Of a stretch of 9,600 bases of DNA, positions 1 through 5,813 are shown piece by piece. The translations under genes were made by a program, and so were the position numbers. Position 1 is the first letter of the stretch; each line of letters opens with the position of its first letter. The DNA is from Akkermansiaceae bacterium UBA5689 (GTDB lineage: Bacteria > Verrucomicrobiota > Verrucomicrobiia > Verrucomicrobiales > Akkermansiaceae): contig DIHT01000006.1 in assembly GCA_002420305.1 (NCBI GenBank), forward strand, positions 1 through 9,600, given 5' to 3'. The notes beneath the pieces were generated by a model. It worked only from the letters and a program-made list of their open reading frames with translations, did not search any database and was not told the DNA's origin.

Positions 1-893
1 TCGAGCCGATTGTTGGCATAAAGGTAGGCTCTTCGGCCCGAAGCCTTTGCTTTCCGGTCTCGTATGAGGCTTGCCGATGCGTGGCGAACATTCTCCTGGA
101 CCTCCTTAGTTCGGTCGTAGGGTGCAAAGGATTCAACGGCTCTGTTGTAATTCCGTCCACGCTTCAGCAGCAACCTGCAGCCAGTGGGTGAGTTCTCCGG
201 ATTCGGCCAGTGCAGCTTCAGCTGGTCAGCGACGTCGGGCATGCGCTGCCACTGGTTGTAGACGTGAGCTACGGAATGGCGCTCGAGAGTGTCGAAGTAG
301 GGCTTCTGTAGAAGAGACGCGTTACGTATTTCGACTCCGAAGTCCCATTCGTTGGTTGGAAGCGTGGCGAGAAATGAGTCCAAGTCGGAAACAAACTCTC
401 TCCCGTAGCGATAATCTCTTGGGTAAAAATGTGAGAATTCGAATATGATCAGACCTGTTTGCTCTCGGTGGGGGGCGAGTGGGGAGAGGAAGGATTTAAG
501 GAAGATATCCGAATTGAGGTAACACGGGTTGGCAAGTCCCGCAAATTCACCATGCCTTTTGAGCGCAGGAAAATTCTTGATAGTAATAGTGTCAGTTACC
601 TTGTGAGCGAAACGAAAGTTGGAGGGGACTTTTTCAGCCAGAGTGGCGAGGTGTTTCTCTGATGGAAATCGATAGTAGGACGCGTCGACGCATACGGTAG
701 AAAATATTTCGGCATATTCCTCGAGGCAGGAATCTTGAAAGCGAGACTTGGAAAACTTTCCCCGGTATTCGTAGCGGCTGGATTGGTAGAGCTGGCCGAT
801 CCATCCGGGATACTTCCAGGACGATGTTCCAACAAAGATATCCTGATGAGCGAGTTGGTCGAGAGAGACTTTTAAGGATGAGAGGTCGATCAT
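1..893 (-). CDS. DUF72 (YecE-like) family protein, C-terminus cut by window edge
   Basis: The minus strand is open from an ATG at 893 to base 1, giving 297 complete codons without a stop. An in-frame TAG lies 24 bases upstream of the ATG, which fixes the start region. The protein carries the marks of the DUF72 family, a TIM-barrel-like family of unknown biochemical role: VGTSSWKYPGWIGQLY at residues 21-36, a YAEIFSTVCVDASYYRFP block at about 60-77, FRFAHKV at 93-99, GLIIFEF at 147-153, VEIRNAS at 187-193, and YLYANNRL at 290-297. The last matches the usual C-terminal 'NN' motif, so probably only a short tail is missing. The family's usual E/D-N-T-F-Y core reads D-A-S-Y-Y here. The gene starts 62 bases after the TIM-barrel gene stop, on the same strand, so co-transcription is likely. 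Only a weak GATGAG precedes the ATG. Family assignment is from motif recognition; function is unknown. Confidence 0.87.
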   Translation of the reverse strand, partial: MIDLSSLKVSLDQLAHQDIFVGTSSWKYPGWIGQLYQSSRYEYRGKFSKSRFQDSCLEEYAEIFSTVCVDASYYRFPSEKHLATLAEKVPSNFRFAHKVTDTITIKNFPALKRHGEFAGLANPCYLNSDIFLKSFLSPLAPHREQTGLIIFEFSHFYPRDYRYGREFVSDLDSFLATLPTNEWDFGVEIRNASLLQKPYFDTLERHSVAHVYNQWQRMPDVADQLKLHWPNPENSPTGCRLLLKRGRNYNRAVESFAPYDRTKEVQENVRHASASLIRDRKAKASGRRAYLYANNRL

Positions 894-955
894 GGTCTCA
901 TCGGGCTGGTTGCTCTAGAGTCAGCGATACTTACCGTCCCCTCGGCTTGATGATC

Positions 956-1891
956 TCAGGTCGTTACTGTTTCCGGGAATTTCTCCTTCCAGCATTGTAG
1001 CGCCATACGGATTTCGTCGGTCTTTCGTCTCGGAGAAAGCTCCCATACATGGGGCGTCTGGGGAGCGATCATCTTTAACAGGCAGTCGTAATCGAGTGTG
1101 CCGGTGAAAGGGACCCGGTGATCGCGATCGGGCCAGACAACGTCGTGGACATGAGATCCGATGAGGTACGGTTGCATGGTTTTCAGCCACGTCTCGTGTT
1201 CCAGTAGTCCAAGATTATGCTTGAGCTGAACGTGGCCGAAATCGTGCCAATACCCAACCCACTCATTTTCTGAAAAGTGCTCCTGAAGCAGGACCATTTC
1301 ATCTTCGGTTGGTACATCCTCATACCTTGACCTTGATTCAATCGCGAGTTTGACCTTAAGTTCGGCCGCCTTTTCGGCTACCACTTCAAGAGATTCGAGG
1401 GCACGTTGAAAGTAAAGCCTTCCAACCCGGGCGCGTTTCTTCATGCACTTATTCCGAAATTTTTCATGATTCGTGTCGGTGTCCGGTTGCTCCCGGACCA
1501 TCTCAGTAAGTCGTCCAGTCCATTTCTGGTGGGGCATCCGAGGCACTGATCCCATATGAAGGACAAGATATTTGGCGTTAAACTCAGCGGCAACCTCGAG
1601 AGACTTTAGAGTGAGTTTCAGTGCGCGTGCGCGATCAAAGGAGCGGTGGGAAGTAAATTCATAGGCATCGGGAGCATCGATCATTACTTCGGTAGGAGAG
1701 GGGAAATAATTGTGAACGCCACAACACCGAAAGGCGCCTCCGTTAAACGCATTTCTGATGCCCGGCAACTTGGCAATCGTCATGCCGTGACTGAGTTCGA
1801 TATCACGAACGCCAAGTTCGAGAATCTCGGCAATCATAGCTTCTCCGTCCGAATGGCGGGAGTTGTTCCAGCAGGTAGAAAAGGCAAGCAT
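956..1891 (-). CDS. Sugar phosphate isomerase/epimerase-like TIM-barrel protein
   Basis: This 311-residue protein has the layout of the xylose isomerase-like TIM-barrel superfamily (AP endonuclease 2 family, which includes sugar isomerases, epimerases and endonuclease IV). It begins MLAFSTCWN, typical of strand 1. It shows VLHMGS at 110-114, AIESRSRYE at 183-191, WHDFGHVQLK at 215-224, GSHVHDV at 245-251 and VWELSP at 282-287. E185, D217 and H220, H247/H249 and E284 are positioned like the divalent-metal ligands of the family; this is inferred from motif order. A basic, polar stretch at about 116-158 (with KKRARVGR) sits between the LHMGS strand and the next helix. No signal peptide is visible, so it is probably cytoplasmic. 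No clear Shine-Dalgarno precedes ATG 1891. The substrate cannot be named; sugar or inositol-like compounds are the usual range, and the right-hand sulfatase hints at glycan use. Confidence 0.85.
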   Translation of the reverse strand: MLAFSTCWNNSRHSDGEAMIAEILELGVRDIELSHGMTIAKLPGIRNAFNGGAFRCCGVHNYFPSPTEVMIDAPDAYEFTSHRSFDRARALKLTLKSLEVAAEFNAKYLVLHMGSVPRMPHQKWTGRLTEMVREQPDTDTNHEKFRNKCMKKRARVGRLYFQRALESLEVVAEKAAELKVKLAIESRSRYEDVPTEDEMVLLQEHFSENEWVGYWHDFGHVQLKHNLGLLEHETWLKTMQPYLIGSHVHDVVWPDRDHRVPFTGTLDYDCLLKMIAPQTPHVWELSPRRKTDEIRMALQCWKEKFPETVTT

Positions 1892-1936
1892 TTGAGACTC
1901 AGGGAGCCGGTGGCTACGAGGACAGGCAGAGAGCTA

Positions 1937-1965
1937 ATTCCATGCCGTTTTGAGCCACTTCTCAA
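1937..1965 (-). promoter_or_regulatory. Candidate promoter for the TIM-barrel gene
   Basis: On the minus strand TTGAGA (1960-1965) is followed after exactly 17 bases by TGGAAT (1937-1942). These match the sigma-70-type -35 and -10 consensus at 5 of 6 and 4 of 6 positions. The -10 lies about 45 bases upstream of ATG 1891, inside the 130-bp gap after the two-TM gene. A predicted 8-bp hairpin with a 6-nt loop (1960-1981) overlaps the -35 side. This is a pattern match only. Confidence 0.33.
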
Positions 1966-2021
1966 GCGTAATGGCTTAAGAGTAATCTCAGTCCCTCACG
2001 GCTGTGCCGAGAGGAGTGGAC

Positions 2022-2414
2022 TTACCATTTGGCTGGACCTACGGGCGCCTGCCGAGATCGTCGGTGAAGGCGCAAAAGGTAAAGGCCGTTGAAAAAGAAG
2101 AGGGCCGACAGAAATGCAATGGTTAACTGCATGACGGCCATAGTAGCAACATGGTCGTCATGGGCCATTGCTCGGGCGACCTCGGTGGTGCGTAAGGCGT
2201 TGTGAATGAAGTCAGCCTCGCCACTTCCGATTGCGGCCTCCACGTAATTTCGGTCGGCGGTGGAGTGTTGCAGGAACTTTTGCTGGCCATTGTAGATAAC
2301 AGGAACGGCAACCAGGAGGCAGAGGGCAACTCCAAGATTGGTAAGCAGGACGAGAGGAAGGCGTGTGCGTCGTGGGGCGGCAACGCCGCGGTGAATGGTA
2401 GGTGGGGGCTTCAT
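2022..2414 (-). CDS. Small protein with two membrane segments, unknown function
   Basis: I do not recognise this 130-residue protein. The ATG at 2414 shares its A with the final base of the rsmI TGA stop (TGATG), a classic arrangement for translational coupling; a TTG one codon upstream is also possible. The N-terminus is basic (RRTR at about 15-18). It is followed by a hydrophobic segment at about 20-41, then a polar loop of about 50 residues (42-90) rich in acidic residues and His, then a second hydrophobic segment at about 92-115. The tail ends in RLHRRSRQ. By the positive-inside rule both ends should be cytoplasmic and the loop periplasmic. The shape, with a helical extracytoplasmic loop between two TMs, recalls sensor-type modules, but no output domain follows. 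Hypothetical inner-membrane protein. Confidence 0.72.
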   Translation of the reverse strand: MKPPPTIHRGVAAPRRTRLPLVLLTNLGVALCLLVAVPVIYNGQQKFLQHSTADRNYVEAAIGSGEADFIHNALRTTEVARAMAHDDHVATMAVMQLTIAFLSALFFFNGLYLLRLHRRSRQAPVGPAKW

Positions 2415-3109
2415 CAACTGAGACTTGTTGGGTCGATAGCCAACACGAATTCTCCTCGTGGCTCGCGATCAGTAAAGGTCCCTAGCAATTTCACGGTTTG
2501 CCCTCCATACATGTTTTCAAATTTTTTAGTTAATTCCTTGAGAATACTAATGTGCACTTGAGGTTCCAGTTCCGATAATATTTCGAGGGTTGAAACAAGT
2601 CGATGAGGGGATTCGAAGTAAAGAGATGTGTGGCCGCGCTGGAGCGCCGCCTCGAGTTCTCTCCGTCGCTTTCCCTTCTTGTATGGAAGAAATCCTCCGA
2701 AGGTGAAGGGTAGGGGAGGGAGCCCGGATGCGACGAGTGCCGTGGTGACTGCGCTTGGCCCCGGAAGCACCTCGTAGGAGATGCTGTTTTCAATGCACGC
2801 GCGGATTAGCCGGTATCCAGGGTCCGAAAGGCAAGGCGTCCCAGCGTCCGAAATTACTGCAATTCGGTCACCGCTCTGCGCTTTGGCAATAATTTCAGGA
2901 ATTTTTCGAGACTCGTTATGATCGTGAAGAGATGTCAGGGCTTTATCGATCTCGTAGTGTTTCAGTAGCTTGCGGGAATGTCGGGTGTCTTCGCAGGCGA
3001 TCAGGTCAACCGATTTCAGGGTGTCGATGCCTCGCAGGGTCATATCTGCCAAATTGCCGATTGGCGTAGGGACGAAGAAGATAGAGGGAGCGGCAGGCTC
3101 ATCAGGCAT
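2414..3109 (-). CDS. rsmI: 16S rRNA (cytidine(1402)-2'-O)-methyltransferase
   Basis: RsmI uses S-adenosylmethionine to 2'-O-methylate C1402 in the decoding centre of 16S rRNA. All the family's tetrapyrrole-methylase-fold signatures are present: VPTPIGNLADMTLR at 13-26, ACEDTRHS at 38-45, SDAGTPCLSDPG at 87-98, LPGPSA at 115-120, YFESPHR at 164-170, KELTKKFE at 191-198 and GEFVL at 219-223. At 231 residues it is shorter than the E. coli enzyme (about 286), lacking the C-terminal extension; many bacterial homologues are similarly short. The ATG at 3109 gives the expected short N-terminus ahead of the first strand. There is no Shine-Dalgarno; the upstream bases read CACTCCTATATACCTCAGCC. It is followed at once by the two-TM gene and preceded by lptE. 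Confidence 0.96.
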   Translation of the reverse strand: MPDEPAAPSIFFVPTPIGNLADMTLRGIDTLKSVDLIACEDTRHSRKLLKHYEIDKALTSLHDHNESRKIPEIIAKAQSGDRIAVISDAGTPCLSDPGYRLIRACIENSISYEVLPGPSAVTTALVASGLPPLPFTFGGFLPYKKGKRRRELEAALQRGHTSLYFESPHRLVSTLEILSELEPQVHISILKELTKKFENMYGGQTVKLLGTFTDREPRGEFVLAIDPTSLS

Positions 3110-3159
3110 GGCTGAGGTATATAGGAGTGATCACCGTGCCGGAAGGCCAGAAAGGAACG

Positions 3160-3183
3160 ATAGGCTCTTATTGTTCTGCCTAT
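3160..3183. repeat. Inverted repeat between the lptE-like gene and rsmI
   Basis: ATAGGC (3160-3165) and GCCTAT (3178-3183) form a perfect 6-bp inverted repeat with a 12-nt loop, in the 145-bp gap upstream of rsmI. No T-run follows on either strand, so it is not a standard intrinsic terminator. It could be an RNA hairpin in the rsmI leader or chance. Confidence 0.3.
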
Positions 3184-3234
3184 TTCGCCGTGCGGACTTG
3201 CGGGACAGCAAACAAGTTTTGGCTGGGCGGAGTA

Positions 3235-3246
3235 GGCCCGAAGGCC
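3235..3246 (-). other. GGCC-TTCG-GGCC hairpin just after the lptE-like stop
   Basis: Read on the minus strand, GGCC, TTCG and GGCC form a short all-GC stem closed by a UUCG tetraloop, an unusually stable RNA loop. It begins 8 bases after the lptE-like stop codon (3255-3257). No U-tract follows directly, so it may protect an mRNA 3' end or weakly attenuate read-through into rsmI rather than terminate. Structure is inferred by eye. Confidence 0.33.
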
Positions 3247-3254
3247 GGAGGATC

Positions 3255-3803
3255 CTAAAATCCTTCGGTAAATCTTGCTACCATGCTGTCGGTGGCTCTC
3301 TTAATTGCATCAACAAGGGCGCTTTGCCTGGCAGTCTGTAAATTTGGGTCCACAAAAAATCGTGTGGTTCCAGTGTTGCTTCCGCGGGCAAGAATCGCGG
3401 TTGGATTATCCGTGTCCACCAGCGACCAGTTCAAGTGCACTTTCATCTCGAGCTCCTCCGACCGCAAAGCGTCCTCCCTTGTCGAGCGGACTTGAAGATA
3501 CTCGATCTTCTTTAATTCGGCCCGCAGATGAGCATCCGCTCGATCAATGTTCGTGATCATATAGGTGCCGTCTCTTGTGAGAGCGTCAACAATGCTGTTG
3601 GTGGCAAGTGCCGCAGCACGGGGGATCTGGGTGCTATTCTCAACTACCGCAACGCATACGGAGTTGACCTCGGCGAGGTGTTCGGGTTTCGCGCTACCCC
3701 ATCGGTAACCGCTGCAGCCGATATGGGCGAGAGATAGTATCGTAAGTGCGCCGAGAACCGGCAGGAAGGCACGCGCCGGGGTTGTCCTTTGGGATTTGAA
3801 CAT
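3255..3803 (-). CDS. lptE: LptE-like LPS-assembly lipoprotein
   Basis: In LPS transport LptE is an outer-membrane lipoprotein that plugs the LptD barrel and helps insert lipopolysaccharide in the outer leaflet. This 182-residue protein has a hydrophobic signal (about 12-29) ending at Cys30. It is followed by SGYRWG, which matches the 'CGY' start of mature LptE proteins. VCVAVVENST at 49-58 fits the early 'V.V..~N.t' strand, and ADAHLRAELKKIEY at 89-102 fits the 'ADa.L...i..i' strand. The lipobox is slightly off consensus because His27 sits at -3 (AHIGC). The start is well supported by an AGGAGG Shine-Dalgarno that overlaps the stop of the BamD-like gene, and adjacency to that second outer-membrane assembly lipoprotein supports the call. 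LptE is weakly conserved, so the name rests on motif and context. Confidence 0.75.
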   Translation of the reverse strand: MFKSQRTTPARAFLPVLGALTILSLAHIGCSGYRWGSAKPEHLAEVNSVCVAVVENSTQIPRAAALATNSIVDALTRDGTYMITNIDRADAHLRAELKKIEYLQVRSTREDALRSEELEMKVHLNWSLVDTDNPTAILARGSNTGTTRFFVDPNLQTARQSALVDAIKRATDSMVARFTEGF

Positions 3804-3808
3804 GGTGG

Positions 3809-3815
3809 CCCTCCT
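3809..3815 (-). promoter_or_regulatory. Strong Shine-Dalgarno for the lptE-like gene, embedded in the upstream stop codon
   Basis: The minus strand reads TAGGAGGGCCACCATG. The AG of the BamD-like gene's TAG stop is the first part of AGGAGGG, which lies 5 bases from the ATG at 3803. A ribosome terminating on the upstream gene would sit on this site, so translation of the two lipoproteins is probably coupled. It is the only canonical Shine-Dalgarno I see at any start in this window. Confidence 0.85.
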
Positions 3816-4761
3816 ACTGGCTTCCCTCGAGGCTTTGGAGGCGGGCCTTAGCGCGGTTATGAAGCTCGCCCTGGCTGGATTGACGAAGGACCTCTTTGTA
3901 GTACAGGGTTGCTGAATTTACTTCGCCCCGCTTGTAGTAGAACTCTCCGATGTCAAAGGTGCGCTGAATGTCGCGGTTTCGAATCTCTGAGATTCGATTT
4001 CCCGCTGTAGCGGCTGACTTGGATTTTGGGTGAGCCTGGCGTAGGTCCTCAAAAGTGTGGAGAGCGCGGTCGAGGTTGGAGTTGTCGCGATTCCCCTTGC
4101 TCGCTCCGGCCAGTAATAATTCCCCGATCTTCAGTTGGGCACTTGGAGCCTGAGATGACCTCGGGTAGTCATCTACTACCCTCTGGTAGGCGGTTACGGC
4201 CTCATTCAATTTAGATTTTTTTCTCTCGTAGACGGACCCGATTGCATACTGCGCCTTGGCAGCTGAGGGTGAGCGAGGGGCATTGTCCCTTACAGTCTCG
4301 AGCATCGAGACGACCTTGTTGATATCAAGGGCCGGCTTGAACCACAGGAGTTTTCCGGTGACTTGTCCTTCCGCAGCCGCATGAGCGACTTTTGACTGAT
4401 TGTCCCGGGCCTTGGTGTAGAGTGCCGATCCTTGATAGCGAGTGATCAAGCTCTGGTAAGTATCAAAGGCCTCATCAATCTTTCCGTCCTCCTCAAGAAG
4501 TTGAGCCTGCCTGAACCTTGCCGCAGGTGCGAAGCTCGCATTGGGAAACCGGTCTGCCGTCGCGCTGTAAAGACCCAGTGCTTTCTTTTTCCGACCAGCA
4601 GTATCGAAGGACTCTGCGCGCTGGTAGGTCTTTTTGGCGATATTTTCCGAGTTGTTGAGGGTGCCAGCTACGGGGAGATCGAGCTCGGGTTCCGTAGCGC
4701 AGCCCGCCAGGAGTAATACCCCCCAGCCTGCGTGATGAAAGGAGCGGCGGAAACCGGTCAT
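3814..4761 (-). CDS. bamD: BamD-like outer-membrane assembly lipoprotein (TPR repeats)
   Basis: BamD is the essential lipoprotein partner of BamA in the beta-barrel assembly machine. From ATG 4761 the protein has 315 residues. It has a short signal peptide with a good lipobox (LLAGC, Cys21), then tandem TPR-like helical pairs at about 41-75, 77-112, 167-202, 205-246 and 265-296. These include DRFPNASFAPAARFRQAQLL and AVTAYQRVVDDYPRSSQAP, typical of YfiO/BamD. It is longer than E. coli BamD (about 245), with an inserted TGKLLWFKPALDINKV segment near 135-150. The reading frame stays open upstream to 5160, but that part lies under proC and has no lipoprotein character, so the later ATG was chosen. 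There is no Shine-Dalgarno. It could instead be another OM TPR lipoprotein, but coupling to the LptE-like gene favours the assembly role. Confidence 0.78.
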   Translation of the reverse strand: MTGFRRSFHHAGWGVLLLAGCATEPELDLPVAGTLNNSENIAKKTYQRAESFDTAGRKKKALGLYSATADRFPNASFAPAARFRQAQLLEEDGKIDEAFDTYQSLITRYQGSALYTKARDNQSKVAHAAAEGQVTGKLLWFKPALDINKVVSMLETVRDNAPRSPSAAKAQYAIGSVYERKKSKLNEAVTAYQRVVDDYPRSSQAPSAQLKIGELLLAGASKGNRDNSNLDRALHTFEDLRQAHPKSKSAATAGNRISEIRNRDIQRTFDIGEFYYKRGEVNSATLYYKEVLRQSSQGELHNRAKARLQSLEGSQ

Positions 4762-4800
4762 GAGAGGGAGCGTAGTGGTGTTCCCCAAAAAACCAATGTG

Positions 4801-4829
4801 ATTCTGGACGCCTAAGAAAGACAAATCAA
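4801..4829 (-). promoter_or_regulatory. Candidate promoter upstream of the BamD-like gene
   Basis: On the minus strand TTGATT (4824-4829) and CAGAAT (4801-4806) are separated by exactly 17 bases, each matching the sigma-70-type consensus at 4 of 6 positions. They lie in the 121-bp gap between the proC stop and ATG 4761, about 40 bases from the start. If real, the lipoprotein pair would be transcribed independently of proC. Weak pattern match. Confidence 0.25.
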
Positions 4830-4882
4830 CCACGTGGATAGGTAGCAGTCGCGCAGCACTTGCGAGCCGGTGACTGGAGGTG

Positions 4883-5692
4883 TTATTCGGCCCCCATTTC
4901 CCGTGCACGAGCTGTGGCAGTATTGACCGCTGCGATGCAGGCTGCTCGAAATGCGTGAGCCTCAAGGGCTTCCAGACCGGCGATTGTGGTGCCTCCCGGC
5001 GATGTGACCATATCCTTAAGGACCGCAGGGTGCTCCCCCGTAGATTGGACCATCTGAGCTGCGCCAAGAACGGTTTGAGCTGCCATTTGACGAGCGTGTT
5101 CACGAGGTAATCCGTTTTGAACCGCGCCATCGGCAAGGGCCTCAATAAAAAGGTAGACATAGGCCGGGCCGCTCCCGGAAAGCCCGGTGACGGCGTCCAT
5201 GAGAGATTCCTTTATTTCGAGCGCCAGCCCTACCGCCCCCAGCAGTTCTTGGCTGGTTTTTGCATCTTTGGCGGTGGCGCTGCTTCCTAGTGAGTAAGCA
5301 GCCGCACCTTGTCCAACCAGAGCAGGGGTGTTAGGCATGGAGCGGACGATCCGGCCCCCTCCGGCGATTTCAGTTTCTAGGCGCTCGATGGTAAGTCCTG
5401 CTGCTACGGAGATCACAAGTAGGGTATCCGTAGAGGTGCCAGAATCCCGTATTTGGTGGATGGCCGATTGAACATCATGGGGTTTGACTGCGAGGAGCAG
5501 AACATCAGCGTAAAGAGCAACTTCTGCGATCGATCCGGCTCCGGAGACATTGCGTTCGGAGAGAAATCCTTTCTGTGCAGCAGACACATGATCATGAACC
5601 ATGACGTCCTCCGCAGAGACCGCTCCTGCGTCGATCGCTCCGACCGTGAGGGCTTTTCCCATTTTTCCACACCCGATCAAGCCAAGTTTCAT
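4883..5692 (-). CDS. proC: Pyrroline-5-carboxylate reductase
   Basis: ProC reduces 1-pyrroline-5-carboxylate to L-proline with NAD(P)H, the last step of proline synthesis in the cytoplasm. The 269-residue protein equals the E. coli enzyme in length. It shows the Rossmann dinucleotide motif IGCGKMG at 6-12, AVKP at 68-71, RSMPNTPALVGQG at 117-129, AVTGLSGSGPAYVY at 167-180, and the family signature DMVTSPGGTTIAGL at 227-240. The frame extends to an ATG at 5728, but MKLGLIGCGKMG at 5692 is the standard beginning, so that start was chosen. No Shine-Dalgarno is visible. It heads a run of minus-strand genes and diverges from the plus-strand TPR gene; its 5' leader contains the inverted repeats described separately. 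Confidence 0.97.
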   Translation of the reverse strand: MKLGLIGCGKMGKALTVGAIDAGAVSAEDVMVHDHVSAAQKGFLSERNVSGAGSIAEVALYADVLLLAVKPHDVQSAIHQIRDSGTSTDTLLVISVAAGLTIERLETEIAGGGRIVRSMPNTPALVGQGAAAYSLGSSATAKDAKTSQELLGAVGLALEIKESLMDAVTGLSGSGPAYVYLFIEALADGAVQNGLPREHARQMAAQTVLGAAQMVQSTGEHPAVLKDMVTSPGGTTIAGLEALEAHAFRAACIAAVNTATARAREMGAE

Positions 5693-5708
5693 GCGGCGAA
5701 GTCTCAAG

Positions 5709-5722
5709 TTTCCGAAGGGAAA
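5709..5722. repeat. Small hairpin in the proC leader
   Basis: TTTCC (5709-5713) and GGAAA (5718-5722) form a perfect 5-bp stem with a 4-base loop, ending 16 bases upstream of the proC ATG. It sits beside the 5724-5737 palindrome. On the proC transcript it would lie close to the ribosome-binding region. No ligand-binding architecture is visible. Confidence 0.3.
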
Positions 5723-5723
5723 G

Positions 5724-5737
5724 TTCAAGTGCTTGAA
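5724..5737. repeat. Palindrome TTCAAG-TG-CTTGAA upstream of proC, possible operator
   Basis: A perfect inverted repeat with 6-bp arms and a 2-bp centre lies 32-45 bases upstream of the proC start, in the divergent intergenic region. Size and position suit a dimeric regulator half-site pair, and a related CTCAAG sequence lies at 5704-5708 and neighbours. No regulator gene is in the window. Function is inferred. Confidence 0.35.
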
Positions 5738-5813
5738 TTATTGTTTATGGAGAATACTTTTGGTGGCTTCAGCTTTTCCTTGAGAACTCGGTCGCTCAGG
5801 GAACACTATCGGC

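Larger units (their letters stand above)
5693..5813. promoter_or_regulatory. Divergent intergenic region between proC and the TPR gene
   Basis: This 121-bp stretch must hold the promoters for proC (leftward) and the TPR gene (rightward), because both genes begin here in opposite directions. It has an AT-rich core at about 5736-5762. I cannot name firm -35/-10 pairs. For the TPR gene TTGAGA (5780-5785) is a good -35, but the hexamer 18 bases on (CACTAT, 5804-5809) is poor and would put transcription start almost at the ATG. The left half carries the palindrome and hairpin listed separately. Confidence 0.5.

Noticed and set aside
122..662. Two plus-strand open frames in the left 0.7 kb
   Set aside because: They lie opposite the DUF72 reading frame and have Ser/Arg/Cys-rich shadow composition with no recognisable motif.
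1959..1982. Hairpin after the two-TM gene as an intrinsic terminator
   Set aside because: An 8-bp stem with one G-U pair can form, but no U-run follows on the minus strand and it overlaps the candidate promoter.
1892..2021. Possible tRNA or small gene in the 130-bp gap before the TIM-barrel gene
   Set aside because: No cloverleaf or T-loop sequence is present. The only small frame (9 codons from an ATG at about 1943) has no support. The gap holds only a candidate promoter and a hairpin.
1646..2092. Plus-strand frame of about 148 codons across the TIM-barrel start and the gap
   Set aside because: It is antisense to the well-supported TIM-barrel gene for half its length and ends inside the two-TM gene; no motif was recognised.
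4762..5160. In-frame N-terminal extension of the BamD-like gene (about 130 residues)
   Set aside because: It lies antiparallel in frame to nothing useful and overlaps proC on the same strand. It reads as low-complexity out-of-frame translation, whereas ATG 4761 gives a proper lipoprotein signal with LLAGC.
5693..5728. Upstream ATG adding 12 residues to ProC
   Set aside because: ProC proteins begin directly with the Rossmann strand (MKLGLIGCGKMG). The extension is basic and lies in the leader that holds the palindrome.
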